A DNA stretch of 64,000 nucleotides from Closterium sp. Naga37s-1 (taxonomy: Eukaryota > Streptophyta > Zygnematophyceae > Desmidiales > Closteriaceae), in NCBI GenBank assembly GCA_947471745.1, contig CANJKZ010001146.1, positions 1,986,001-2,050,000 on the forward strand, written 5' to 3'. Position numbers and translations under genes: made by a program. Under the pieces are notes generated by a model. It made no database searches. It saw only the letters and a list, made by a program, of their open reading frames with translations, and had not been told where the DNA came from. Positions 19,909 through 32,050 of the stretch are shown here, in pieces; the stretch's first letter is position 1, and every line of letters starts with the position of its first letter.

Positions 19909-22745
19909 GAATAATGCACAATTTTCTCTGTACATGTGCGTTAGATACCTTTCAAACCTTGTTAGTTCGCTAGATAAATATATTTTCTACCTTCTGTTTG
20001 AGTGAGACAGCTAGATTCCCTGTACTTTGTGAGATCTGAGCGCTTCCGTTCTCCTTGGCACTTGCACTCTAAGTTCCCATACTGACCTCCCTGGCCAATG
20101 CACCATTTTCTCTATACATGTGCGTTAGATACCTTTCAAACCTTTTTAGTTGACTAGATTAATATATTTCCCACATTCTGATCGAGTGAGACCGCTAGAT
20201 TCCCTGTACTTTGAGAGATCTAAGCGTTTCCGTTCTCCCTGGCCCCACTTGCACTATAAGTGCGAATGTCGGCCAGACTGGCCGATGCACCATTTTCTCT
20301 ATACATGTGCGATAGATACCTTTCAAACCTTTCTAGTTCACTAGATTAATATATTTTCTACCTTTTGTTTGAGTGAGACCGCTAGATTCCCTGTACTTTG
20401 CGAGATCTCAGCGCTTCCGTTCTCCCTGACACTTGCACTCTAAGTTCCCATACCGACCTGCCTGGCCAATGCACCATTTTTTCTATACATGTGCATTAGA
20501 TACCGTTCAAACCTTGTTATTCACTAAAATAATATATTTCCAACCTTCTGATCGAGTGAGACCACTAGATTCCCTGTACTTTGTGAGATTTGAGCGTTTC
20601 CGTTCTCCCTGGCCCCACTTGCACAATAAGTGCGCATGCCGGCCAGGCTAGCCGATGCACCATTTTCTCTATACATATGCGTTAGATACCTTTGAAACCC
20701 TTCTAGTTCACTAGATTAATATATTTCCAACCTTCTGTTTGAGTGAGACCGCTAGATTCTCTGTACTTTGCGAGATCTGAGCGCTTTCGTTCTCCCTGAT
20801 ACTTGCACTCTAAGTTCCTATACCGACCTGCCTGGCCAATGCACCATTTCTCTATACATGTGCGTTAGATACCTTTCAAGCCTTATTAGTTCACTAATTT
20901 AATATATTTATTACCTTCTGATCGAGTGAGACCGCTAGATTCCATGTACTTTGTGAGATTTGATCGTTTTCGTTCTCCCTGGCCCCACTTGCACTATAAG
21001 TGCGCATGCCGGCCAGACTGGCCGATGCACCATTTTCTCTATACTGTGCGTTAGATACCTTTGAAACACATCAATTTTACTAGATTAATATATTTCTTAC
21101 CTTTTGTTTGAGTGAGACCGCTAGATTCCATGTACTTCGCGAGATCTAGTCGCTTCCGTTCTCCCTAACACTTGCACTCTAAGTTCCCATACCGACCTGC
21201 CTGGCCAATGCACCATTTTCTCTATACATGTGCATTAGATACCTTTCAAACCCTTCTAGTTCACTAGATTAATATATTTCATACCTTCTGTGTGAGTAAG
21301 ACCGCTAGATCTAAGCCTTTCCATTCAGCCTGACACTTGCACTCTAAGTTCCCATACCGTCCTGCCTGAACAATGCACCATTTTCTCTATACATGTGCGT
21401 TAGATACCTTTGAAACCTTAAAAAATCACTAGATTAATATTTCATACCTTCTGATCGGGTGAGACCGCTAGATTCCTTGTACACTGCGAGATCTGAGCGT
21501 TTCCGTTCTCGTTGGCACTTGCACTCTTAATTCCCATACTGACCTGCCTGGCCAATGCACCATTTTCTCTATACATGTGCTTTAAATACCTTTCAAACAT
21601 TGGTAGTTCACTAGATGAATATATTTCACATCTTCTGATCGAGTGAGACCGCTAGATTCCCTGTACTTTGTGAGAACTGAGCGCTTCCGTTCTCCCTGAC
21701 ACGTGCACTCTAAGTTCCCATACCGACCTGCCTGAACAATACACCATTTTCTCTATACATGTGCGTTAGATACCTTTCACACCTTATTAGTTCACTAGAT
21801 TAATATATTTCCAACTTTTTGATCGGGTGAGACCGCTAGATTCCCTGTACTTTGCGAGATCTGAGATTTTCCGTTCTCCTTGGCACTTGCACTCTAAGTT
21901 CCCATACCGACGTGCCTGACCAATGCACGATTTTCTCTATACATGTGCCTTAGATACCTTTCAAACCTTGGTAGTTCACTAAAATAATATATTTCCCGCC
22001 TCCTGATCAAATGAGACCACTAAATTCCTTGTACTTTGTGAGATTTGAGCGTTTCTGTTCTCCGTGGCCCCACTTGTACTGTAAGTGCGCATGCCGGCCA
22101 GACTGGCCGATGCTCCAATGTCTATGTAGATGTGCGTTAGATACCTTTCAAACCCTTCTAGTTCACTAGATTAATATATTTCCTACATTCTGTTTGAGTG
22201 TGACCGCTAGATTCCCTGTACTTTGCGAGATCTGGGCGGTTCCGTTCTCCCTGACACTTGCACTCTAAGTTCCCATACCAACCTGCCTGAACAATGCACC
22301 ATTTTCTCTATACATGTGCGTTAGATACCTTTCAAACTTTATTAGTTCACTAGATTCAAATATATTAAATACCTACGGATTGGGTGAGACCGCTAGATTC
22401 CCTGTACTTTGCGAGATCTGAGCGTTTCCGTTCTCATTGGCACTTGCACTCTAAGTTCCCATACCGACCTACCTGACCAATGCACCATTTCCCCATACAT
22501 GTGCCTTAGATACCTTCCAAATCTTGTTAGTTCACTAGATTAATATATTTCCCACCTTGTGATCGAGTGAGACCGCTAGATTCCATGTACTTTGTGAGAT
22601 TTGAGCGTTTCCGTTCTCCCTGGCCCCACTTGCACTGTAAGTGCGCATGCCGGCCAGACTGGCCGATGCACTATTTTCTCTATCCATGTGCGTTAGATAC
22701 CTTTCAAACCCTTCTAGTTCACTAGATTGATATATTTCCTACCTT
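19909..22745 (+). repeat. Main satellite field, block 2
   Basis: About 15 monomers of the same satellite and orientation as block 1, mostly type II with interspersed type I (dyad clear at 20270, 20640, 21010, 22095, 22650). Monomer divergence is higher than in block 1. Confidence 0.95.
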
Positions 22746-24181
22746 AAGTCCTACCTATAGTTCACTAGAGACTGTTAAGTCCTGGCCTGTGGGCCCCACT
22801 TGCTTCCGCTGCCTTCCTGTCTGTCGCGCGCCCCGTAGCGCGTGACGCTTTTTTCTTCCCGCCACGCGGTCGGGGCGCATGGCGGTTTTCTGCCCGCCGT
22901 GTGCCCCGGGGCGCGCGGCGGTTTTCTACATGGCGCGCCCCCCCCGTCGACCCTCGCGTCGCCCCCAGGGACCAGCGCGCTGCCCCCCATCGCCCGTCGC
23001 GGCGCCCTGGGGGCCCGCGCGTCGCCCTCCTCCCGTCGCCTCGTCGCGGCGCCCTGGGGGCCCGCGCGCCGGCCCCTCCCGTCGCCTCGCCGCGGCGCCT
23101 TGGGGGCCCGCGCGTCCCCCCCTCCCGTCGCCTCGTCGCGGCACCTTGGGGGCCCGCGCGTCGCCCCCTCCCGTCGCCTCGTCGCGGCGCCTTGGGGGCC
23201 CGCGCGTCGCCCCCTCCCGTCGCCTCGTCGCGGCGCCTTGGGGGCCCTCGCGCGGCCCCTCCCGTCGCCCGTCGAGCCGCCCTTGGGGGCCCGTGCGCGG
23301 CCCCCCTCCAGTCACCCGCTGTGGCGCCCTTGGAGGGCCCACGCCCTGCTCCTTCGTGGCACCCAGGAGACCCCCCCGCCGCCTCCCTTTCCCTCCGTGA
23401 ACCGCCCCTGCTGCTTCCCGCGCTCCTGCCTGCGTTAGGGTTTGGGGGTGGCGGGCATGGGGGTGACCGGTGTGGGTAACCTGCAGCTCCTCCTCCTCCT
23501 CCGTCTCCCACTGCTGCAGCTGCCGCTGAGGGGGGTGGGTGTGTGGGAGCCGAGGGTTTGGGGTTTAAGGGGGGTGCCGTGGGAGTGGAGCTAGGGTTTC
23601 AGCAGGGGGTGTGTGAGAGGGGTGTGGGACGGTCGGGGGAGGTTGAGCGGAGGCTGCTGTCTTGTCGTCCGCAGCACCTGTAGTCCGGGGCACTGTCCTG
23701 GTAGCCCAGAGAGCCTGCTGTGCCTGTCGCCCGTGGGTCCGTTGCTCCTGCCGCTCTTCGTAGCCGCCGAGCCAGTTACTCCAGTAGTCCGGGGCGCTGT
23801 CCCGGTAGCCACTGTGCCAGCCGCTCCTGTTGCCCGTGTGTCTGCAGCTTCAGCCGTCGCCTCCTATCTCCTTTCCTCTTACATTCCCGCCTCCTCCTCC
23901 TCAATTGCCCTTTGTGAATGCCTCTAGCCTTGCTTGTCCTTGTGAACCTGCTCTATGCCTGCTTGCTGTGCTGATTATACCCCACTTTGACTATGTGGGT
24001 GTGTCAGAATGTTATAATTGTCTAGCCTGTAGTGAGGTACTCTATAGCGAGTACAACCCAATTAGGGTTTCCTATATGTATGCCAACTGCTGCTAGTGCA
24101 AACCACTCCTTTGCTCATTTCTCGCTTGCCTAGCTAGGTAAACCCTAGCTATGGCTCCTTACTCTCGCTACTATTCTGACA
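22746..24181 (+). mobile_element. Copia-like remnant: GC-rich leader plus 3' LTR
   Basis: A non-satellite insert with a GC-rich part (22.78-23.45 kb) containing about six ~46-bp tandem units around CGCGGCGCCTTGGGGGCCCG. A Ser/Cys-codable part follows, then an LTR at 24002-24181. The design matches the GC-rich leaders of copia C and D and the 3' end of copia D (a CCCCACTTTGACTATG-like tract before the LTR). No enzymatic domain is present, so it is a heavily reduced or non-autonomous copy. The left end is not an LTR and abuts satellite at 22745. Confidence 0.6.
24002..24181 (+). repeat. LTR of the copia-like remnant
   Basis: 180 bp, TGTCAGAAT...ATTCTGACA, with 9-bp perfect terminal inverted repeats. 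Satellite (TGCACCATTTTC) follows immediately. Internal AATTAGGGTTTCC and AAACCCTAGC are telo-box-like motifs shared with the copia C LTR. Confidence 0.7.
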
Positions 24182-24879
24182 TGCACCATTTTCTCTACAC
24201 ATGTGCGTTAGATACCTTTCAAACCTTCTTAGTTCACTAGATTAACATACTTCCTACCTTCTGATCGAGTGAGACCGCTAGATTCCCTGTACTTTGCGAG
24301 ACCTGAGCGTTTCCGTTCTCCTTGGCACTTGCACTCTAAGTTCCCATACCGACCGGCCTGGCCAATGCACCATTTGCTCTATACATGTGCGTTAGATACC
24401 CTCCAAACCCTTCTAGTTCACTAGATTAATATATTTTCTACCTCTTGTTTGATTGAGACCGCTAGATTCCCGGTACTTTATGAGATCTGAGCGTTTCTGT
24501 TCTCCTTGGCACTTGCACTCCAAGTTCCATACCGAACTGTCTGGTCAATGCACCATTTTCTCTATACATGTGCGTTAGATATATTTCAAACCTTATTAGT
24601 TCACTAGATTAATATATTTCCCACCTTTTGATCGAGTGAGACCGCTAGGTTCCATGTACTTGGTGAGATTTGAGTGTTTCCATTCTCCTGGCCCCACTTG
24701 CACTATAAGTGCGCATGCCGGCCAGACTGGCCGATGCACCATTTTCTCTATACATGTGCGTTAGATACCTAGCCCTTCTAGTTCACTGGATTAATATATT
24801 TCCTACCTCTGTTTGAGTGTGACCGCTAGACTCCCTGTACTTTGCGAGATCTAAGCGCTTCCGTTCTCCCTGACACTTG
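24182..24879 (+). repeat. Main satellite field, block 3
   Basis: Nearly four monomers between the copia remnant and copia D. The last five bases ACTTG (24875-24879) are the left target-site duplicate of copia D. Confidence 0.95.
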
Positions 24880-25011
24880 TGTCAAACTATTGTAATGTTC
24901 ATATTGTGTAGGCTGTAGTAAGGTAGCCCATAAGGGGTACAACCCAAATAGGGTTAGTACTTGTGCCCACTTTCATCTTAGTTCATTCATTCTCGTTCAG
25001 TATTCTTGACA
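24880..25011 (+). repeat. Copia D 5' LTR
   Basis: 132 bp, TGTCAAACTATTG...TATTCTTGACA. It is very short for copia. It is preceded by the ACTTG duplicate and followed directly by the primer-binding site. Confidence 0.9.
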
Positions 25012-25023
25012 TGGTTTCAGAGC
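25012..25023 (+). promoter_or_regulatory. Copia D primer-binding site
   Basis: TGGTTTCAGAGC immediately after the LTR, one base from the plant initiator tRNA-Met primer site TGGTATCAGAGC. Confidence 0.85.
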
Positions 25024-25049
25024 AGGTTCTGTTCGAGGACCGTTTTTTA

Positions 25050-25790
25050 AGGGCCCACCAAATAGTTCCCTGCCCGTAGCGCGTTACCCTGCTCGTAGCG
25101 CCCTACCCTACTCGTCGCGCTGGCCCACCAATCGCGCTGCCCTGCTCTGCCCGCGCGTTGCCCTGCTGGCTGCCGCGCCGCCCTGCCCTGCCCGTTGCGC
25201 CGCCCTACTGGCCGCGCTATGCCCTGACCTTCCCGTCGCGCCGCCCTGCCAGTTGCGCACTGCCCTGCCCTGCCCGTCGCGCCGCCCCGCTGGTCGCGCG
25301 CCGCCCTTTGCAGCCCGTGCGCCGCCCTTTGCAGCCCACGCGCCGCCCTTTGCAGCCCGCGCGCCGCCCTTTGCAGCCCGCGCACCGCACAGCTGCTCGC
25401 GCGCCGCCCTTTGCAGCCCGCGTGCCGCCTTGCTGCCAGCGCGCCGCTCGTCGCCGCGCCGCCCTGCCCTACCCGCGCGCCGCTCGCCGCCGCGCCGCCC
25501 TGCTCTGCTCGCGCGCCGCTCGCCGCCGTGCCGCCCTGCCCTGCCTGCTTGCCACTCGCCGCCGCGCCGCCCTGCCCTGCCCGTGCGCCGCTCGCCGCCG
25601 CGCCACCCTGGCCTGCCAGTGCGCCGCCCTGCCCTGCCCTGCCTGCGTGCCGCCCTGCTGGCCGCAGCCCTGCCGCTGCCCTACCCTGCCAGTTGCGCCA
25701 CCCTGCCCTAGCCGTGCGCCGCCCTGCCCGTCGCGCCGTCCTTGCTTGCGTGCTGCCTTGCTGCGCACGCGCCACCCTGCTCTGCTGGCT
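25050..25790 (+). repeat. Copia D GC-rich repetitive leader
   Basis: The leader between primer site and gag consists of short GC-rich units such as CGCGCCGCCCTTTGCAGCCC and CGCGCCGCCCTGCCCTGCCC. It is open in the gag frame for more than 200 codons and would add an Arg/Ala/Pro-rich extension. Copia C has a comparable but different GC-rich leader (60175-60985). Confidence 0.75.
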
Positions 25791-26900
25791 ATGGCTACTC
25801 TCAGCGTCCTCACGTTCGATCATGAGGGCCGTCCGATCGAGTTCGATGCGTGGCTCGATGATCTGCAGCTGTACCTACTGAGCGATTCTAGAGACGGCAT
25901 TTCGTTTTTTGACCTCACGTCTGGAGCCTCTCTCGCCCCTCCCGACACAGCTGAAAGTGCGACTCGCTCACAGTGGCTTACTCGTGACGCTGCTGCTCGG
26001 CTAGCCGTTCGCAACCACTTGCCGTTAGCCGAACGCGCTCACTTTGGCCAGCTTAAGACTGCTAGAGCCCTGTATGATGCTGTACTCGCTCGTTAATCCT
26101 CCCCGGCCACTGCTGCTCTAGGCCGCCTTATACTGCCCTACCATTTTCCCGAGCTGTCCGCCTTTGCCACAGTTGCCGACCTCATCACTCACCTTCGCAC
26201 TAGTGACACACGCTACCGCGCCGCACTTCCCACCGAGTTTCTCGCCAAGACCCCCCCCCCCCCCCCCCCCCCCCCCATGTACATCGCTCTCTACTTCATT
26301 GTCACCCGCCTCCCTGACTCCTTAGTGCAGTCAAGGACCTCTTTCTCGCCATGGATCCCACGGACCTCATTGTCGACCTGCTCGAGAAGCACCTCCTTGC
26401 TGCTGAGGCTAGCATAGTCGCTGTAGGTGCTGCTCGTGGCACTCCTTGCACTCCCTCCTTTGAGGGGTGTTCCTCCTTCCCCCTTGTCCCCTCAGTCGCT
26501 TCTGCTGCTGCTGTTGACTTCCTTCGTGCTGAGGAGGTCGCACTGCGTCTGCTCCTAGTGGGAGGCGCCGTGGCGGCAAGGGCAAGGGAGGCAAGGGTGG
26601 TGGGGGTGGCAGCGGTGGAGGCAGTGGTGGGGGCGGTGGAGGCGGCAGTGGTGGCGGAGGGAGTGGTGGTTGGGGTGGAGGCGTTGGTGGCGGCGGTGGT
26701 GGCGGCAGTGGGAGTGGTGGTGGCGGCAGTGGTGGCGGCAGTGGGAGTGGTGGCGGCGGCAGTGGTGGGCAGCCGGGGTGGTACCGGTCAGAGGGGAGGT
26801 TCTGGCGATGGTCAGAGGCAGCAGCAGCAGCATCAGCGTGAGGCCCTTATGCCCTAGGAGCTTCGTGAGTGGTTTGCTCAGCGTGGGGCGTCTGGGGGTA
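25790..26900 (+). pseudogene. Copia D gag region
   Basis: Starts MATLSVLTFDHEGRPIEFD with WLDDLQLYL, then SQWLTRDAAARLAVRNHLP and KTARALYDAVLAR. This matches the gag of copia C position by position, where the start is MATPTVLTFDAEGRAIDFE. A Gly-rich low-complexity tail lies at ~26.57-26.77 kb and a Gln run near 26.82 kb. The Gly-rich part replaces the classical zinc-knuckle position. Fossil. Confidence 0.8.
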
Positions 26901-27049
26901 GTGTTCGCTACCAGTACGTCATTCGCACAGGTGACCGCGCTGGTCAGACATGCGGGACAGTTAGTCACACCCACTCCCGTCTTGACGAGGCCTGGCGCAC
27001 AGAGTTTCCCGACGCGACTGAGTTCCCCCGCTGGCTAGAGCTGCTTAGG

Positions 27050-28600
27050 CAGGGTATGGATATATTTGCTCTTGACTATGATGCTATCCTTGCTGCCATG
27101 TATGCATTGACTGTTAGTGCTGAGGGTGACTGTTACCTGTGTGTGCCGCCCGACCCAGGTATAGAGGCTGCTGCTCTAGGTGCTAGTGAGTCTGCTCTCT
27201 TTGGTACTGCGCCTGCTGAGGCCTTGCACACCTTCACGCTTGACTCAGGTGCTTCCCGCTGTTTCTTTCGCGACAGTACCACAGTCACACCACTCCCTGC
27301 ACTCGTTGCTGTCAGACTGGCTGACCCCTCAGGCGGCCCAGTTCTTGCCCGTTCCTCCAGTGTTCTTCCGTGTCCGGCGGTTCTGTCCGGCTCACTCTCA
27401 GTTCTTCACCTCCCCTCATTCTCTACGAACTTGGTGAGTACTGCTGCCCTCCAGGATGCGATGGTCACTACCACCACTCCTGGGGGTCAGCGTGTGTCGA
27501 TCTGCACGTGTACACGGACGGGCCGTCACCTGGCCACGTTCACCCGTCGGCCTGGGTCGAGTCTGTACACACTGACTACTGAGCCTCCTCAGGTAGCTGC
27601 GTCTGCGTCCGCGTCAGGTCAGCTAGCAGCCCCCTGCTCGTGTCGCCTCCTATCGCACCAGACTCTCCTTTGGCACCACCGCATTGGTCACCCCTCCCTG
27701 CCACGCCTCCGTGGCATGCAATCCCGCCTCCTTGTCTCTGGTCTTCCCAGGTCTTTGCCTCCCCTCCCACCCTCGCCTGCCCCTCCCTGCCTTCCCTGTG
27801 TCGAGGGGCAGCAGCGCGCCGCTCCTCACTCCTCCTCGTTTTCCCTGATGACTGCTCCCCTGCAGACTCTCCACATGGACGTGTGGGGCCCAGCCCGCGT
27901 CCGTGGTCAGGGCCGAGAGCGCTACTTTCTGCTGGTTGTTGACGACTACTCGCGTTACACCACGGTCTTCCCCTTGCGCAGCAAGGGGGAGGTCCCCGAT
28001 TTTTTATCCCTTGGATCCGCGCTGTCCGTCTCCAGCTCTGCGAGCGGTTCCACGAGGACCTTCCTGTCCTGTGTCTGCACTCTGACAGAGGTGGTGAGTT
28101 TGCCTCCGACCTCTTGCGGGACTTATGTCGTTGGGAGGGCATTCGCCAGTCGTTCACGCTTCTGGCCTATCCGCAGCAGAATGGGGTTGCTGAGCGCCGC
28201 ATTGGCTTAGTCATGGAGGTCGCTCGTACCTCCATGATCCATGCGGCTGCTCCTCATTTTCTGTGGCCGTTTGCGGTCCGGTACGCTGCGCATCAGCTCA
28301 ACCTCTGGCCCCATGTCTCCTTGCCGGAGACCTCGCCTACACTACATTGGACGGGGAAGGTTGGCGATGCGTCGGTGTTCCGGGTCTGGGGCTCTCGTGC
28401 CTTTGTCCGCGATACTTCCGTGGACAAGCTCTCCTCCCGCGCCATTCCCTGTGTCTTCCTTGGCTTTCCCCCTGACGCGCCTGGCTGGCAGTTTTACCAC
28501 CCCACCTCGCGCCGTGTCCTGCCCTCTCAGGACGTCACGTTTGACGGGTCGGTTCCCTTTTACCGTCTCTTCCCCTACCGCACTGCCCCTCTCCCCCCCC
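27050..28600 (+). pseudogene. Copia D protease and integrase region
   Basis: FALDYDAILAAMYALT and GDCYLCVPPDPG precede the protease motif HTFTLDSGASRCFFRD. Integrase follows, with HHCC-type LLWHHRIGHPSLPRLRGM and CLPCVEGQQRAAPHS, core LHMDVWGPARVRGQ and FLLVVDDYSRYTTVFPL, then QQNGVAERRIGLVMEVAR, RVWGSRAFVRD and CVFLGFPPDAPGWQFY. Order and motifs are standard copia. Fossil. Confidence 0.85.
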
Positions 28601-28679
28601 CCCCGCCGCTCTTCCTTGCACCAGGTCCTCCTCCGGTAGACCCCCTCCCCCCTCAGGGTCCTGCTCCCTCAGGTGTGTC

Positions 28680-29560
28680 TCAGGTAGACCCTGTCGAGCC
28701 TGTCGAGGTCGCTGTCGATTCTGGTGCTGCTGGGGGTGGTGGTGCTGGGGGTGGTGCTGCTAGGGGTGCTGTGTCTGGGGGTGCTGAGCCTGAGCGTGCG
28801 GGGCCTGGGGGTGCTGAGCCTAGGGTTGCTGAGTCTGAGGGTGCAAAGCCTGGGGGTGCTGAGCCTGATGGTGCTGAGCCTGGGGGTGCTGAGCCTAAGC
28901 GTGCTGAGCCTGGAGGTAGTTTGTCTGCTGGAGGTCCTACGGGTGCCTCGTCACGGCGGGAGCCTCTCTCTCCACCGCAGCTGCGCGAGTGGTTTGCTCG
29001 GCGCACCCGCCTTTGGAGTGGCGCTGCTGGAGCTGGGGGGCCTGCAGCTGGAGGCCCTGGAGCTGGAGGCACTGGAGCTGCTGGTCCTGGAGTTGCTGGT
29101 GCTGCTGGTCCCGGAGGTGCTCGTACTGGAGGTACCGGAGCTGCTGGAGCTGGTGGTACTGCAGGCGCTGGAGCTGGAGTCCCTGGAGCTGGAGGCGCTG
29201 GAGCTGGAGGTACCGGAGGTGCTGGAGCTGCTGGTGCTGGAGGTGCTGGAGCCGCTGGTCCCGGAGGTGCTCGTACTGGAGGTGCAGGAGCTGCTGGAGC
29301 TGGAGGTGCTGCAAGTGTTGGAGCTGGAGGCGCTGGAGCTGGAGGTAGCGGAGGTGCTGGAGCTGCTGGTCCTGGAGGTGCTGGAGGTGCTGGAGCCGCT
29401 GGTCCCGGAGGTGCTCGTACTGGAGGTACTGGAGCTGCTGGAGCTGGTGGTGCTGCAAGCGTTGGAGCTGGAGACCCTGGAGCTGGAGACCCTGGAGCTG
29501 GAGGTGCTGGCCCTGGGGGTGCTGGTGCTGTCGGTGCTGGTTCTGGAGGCACTGTGTGGC
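28680..29560 (+). repeat. Gly-Ala-Pro-encoding spacer of copia D
   Basis: About 290 codons of GGTGCTGGAGCTGGAG-like repeats between integrase and reverse transcriptase. They read [20 protein letters not shown]-type sequence, with Glu/Pro-rich GAEPGG-type units before it. All three plus-strand frames are nearly free of stops here. Copia C has the same feature at 56.39-57.23 kb on the minus strand, so it is a family trait rather than local expansion. Confidence 0.8.
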
Positions 29561-30149
29561 TGCGACCGTACTTCGTTCCACTGCTTCAGCAGGTTCTTGG
29601 TCTTCCGTCTTCTACTGGCCTTACTCCTCCCTTACTGTGTCCACCGCCTGACCAGTCGCAGCCGCAGTTACAGCCAGCCTCCCCACTGCCTTCTCCTTCT
29701 CCTTACACTGAGCAGACAGACTCTCTTACCGAGCATCGTGAGCCTGCGTCTCCTCCTGCGTCGCCTGTTCGCGCTGTTCGCACTGGTCGCCGTGTTCCTC
29801 GTCAGCGTCCTCATCCTGTCCCTGGCACGCACCCTATGGCACGTCGTCCTTCCTCTGTTCCACAGCGTGTCCCTCTGCCGTCTCCTCCTGCGTCATCTCT
29901 TCCTGACGTTCTAGACCCTGCGTCCGACCTTGCTCGTGCTGTCAGTCCTACTGTCACACGTCTTCTAGCCACTGTTGTCACTGACCCTTCGTTTGAGTCC
30001 ACTGCTGCGTCTGCCCTAGTTGCTGAGCTTGTTGACTTTGCTGCCGCCTGTCGTCTCGACTACGCCGCTAGTCTTGTTGCTGACTCTGAGTCTGACTGTC
30101 CTCCGTCCGTCGGGGGTGAGTGTGCTCTTGGCACGGACGTCCTTGAGGA

Positions 30150-31820
30150 CAGGCAGGAGGACTTTGAGTGTTTTGCAGCTGCTGTACCTCATCTCGTGTC
30201 CATGCTGATTGCACATGAGGGAGACCCAGATGCACCAGACATCCCGACCCCGCGCTCTTATGCAGAGGCGATAGAGGGTCCCTACTCCTCTCAATGGCAG
30301 ACAGCCATGGACGCAGAGATGGCATCCTAGAAGTCCACAGGCACTTACGTCGATGCAGTTCCCCCTCCGGGGGCGAACATAGTCGATGGCATGTGTATTT
30401 TCAGGGTGAAGCGGCCGCCGGGTCCTCCGCCTGTCTTCAAGGCGCGTTACGTTGCACGAGGCTTCAGTCAGCGACAGAGAGTTGACTTCTTCTAGACCTT
30501 CTCCCCTACCCCAAAGATGACCACTCTTCGGGTGCTGCTGCACGTCGCCGCTCAGCGTGACTACGAGCTTCACTCTCTTGACTTCAGCACAGCTTTCTTA
30601 CAGGGCAGCCTGCACGAGGAGATCTGGCTGCGCCGCCCACCTGGCTTTACTGGGTCGTTTCCTGCAGGTACCCAGTGGAGCCTCCGGCGGCCAGTCTACG
30701 ATCTCCGCCAGGTGCCTCGCGAGTGGCACGATACGCCGAGGACGACGCTTGCGGCTCTTGGGTTTGCTCCTTCGACTGCTGACCCGTCGCTGTTTCTACG
30801 CACCGACACTTCGCTGCCGCCGTTCTACATCCTCGTGTACGTCGACGACTTGGTCTTTGCCACTGCTGACACTGAGGGACTGGCCCACGTGAAGTCGGAG
30901 CTGCAGAAGAGACACACGTGCACAGACCTGGGTGAGCTGCGCAGCTATCTTGGCTTGCAGATCACACGGGACAGAGCACGGCACACCATTACATTGACTC
31001 CGTCACACATGGTGCAGTAGGTCCTTCAGCGCTTCCGCTTCCAGTACTCCTCGCCACAGTCCACTCCTCTGCCTACCGGTCACTCGCTCTCAGCTCCACC
31101 TTCGGACGAGTCCGTAGAGCCGAGTGGCCCGTATCCAGAGCTTGTCGGCTGCCTCATGTACCTGATGACCTGCACTCGACCTGACCTTGCCTACCCTCTT
31201 AGCATCCTGGCACGCTACGTTGTGCCCAGGAGACACCGACCAGAGCACTGGGAGGCCGCTAAGAGGGTGTTGCGCTACTTGTGCAGTACGTCGGGCATGG
31301 GGCTCGTGCTTGGAGGACGGGGTCCAGTTGTCCTCACTGGACACGCAGACGCGTCTTGGGTTGACGTCTTGGCTACGCAGCAATCGTCACAAGGTTACAC
31401 TTTTAGCCTTGGCTCCGGCTCTGTTTCTTGGCGGTCTACCCGCTCGTCTTCTGTTCTCAGTTCCAGTTGTGAGGCTGAGATCTATGCAGGGGCCATGGCT
31501 GCACAAGAGTTACGCTGGCTCACCCACCTGCTGACCGACTTGGGAGAGCCGCCTCGTTCTCCTCCAGTTCTGTACGTCGACAACAAGGCCATAATTGCCT
31601 TGTGTCAGGAGCACAGACTGGAGCACAGGACGAAGCACATCGCTCTGCGTTACTTCCTTGCTCGAGAGTTGCAGCAGCGTGGTCAGCTTCGTGTTTCTTA
31701 CGTGGCCTCTCGGGCCAACACTGCTGATATATTCACCAAGGCACTTCAGCCTTGTGATCATCAGCGCTTCTGTACTGTTTTAGGCCTTGTGCCTACTTGG
31801 TCTCACTTGCTCACTTCGTG
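30150..31820 (+). pseudogene. Copia D reverse transcriptase and RNase H region
   Basis: Reverse transcriptase blocks are LHSLDFSTAFLQGSLHEEIW, RRPVYDLRQVPREW and the catalytic FYILVYVDDLVFA. RNase H follows with LVGCLMYLMTCTRPDLAYPL, HADASWVD, SSSCEAEIYAGAMAAQELRW, LYVDNKAIIALCQE, RTKHIALRYFLARE and ANTADIFTKALQP. This is the complete copia 3' order up to the 3' untranslated part. Fossil. Confidence 0.88.
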
Positions 31821-32050
31821 ACTTTGCTTGAACTGTGATCTATATACTTATACCTCCATGCTTCCACTTGCTTGGTTTTGATCACTATACTGTTTGTTCT
31901 CCATTATATAACTCCGCTTGTAAACTGGCCTTGTGGCCATTTGCTTGTGCTCAGAGTGTGTGGTGACTTCGTGATCCACCCTGAGCTTGCTTTGCTTTCC
32001 TTGACTAGTCTTGTGACCTCTTGTTCTCCCCCACTTTGCCTATGGGGGTG

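Noticed and set aside
23434-23448. TTAGGGTTTGGGG as a telomere remnant
   Set aside because: A single imperfect repeat in GC-rich leader-type sequence, not at a recognisable breakpoint.
22842-23479. Three overlapping Arg/Pro/Ala-rich frames as genes
   Set aside because: All arise from ~46-bp GC-rich tandem repeats of the copia-like remnant; open in several frames on both strands.
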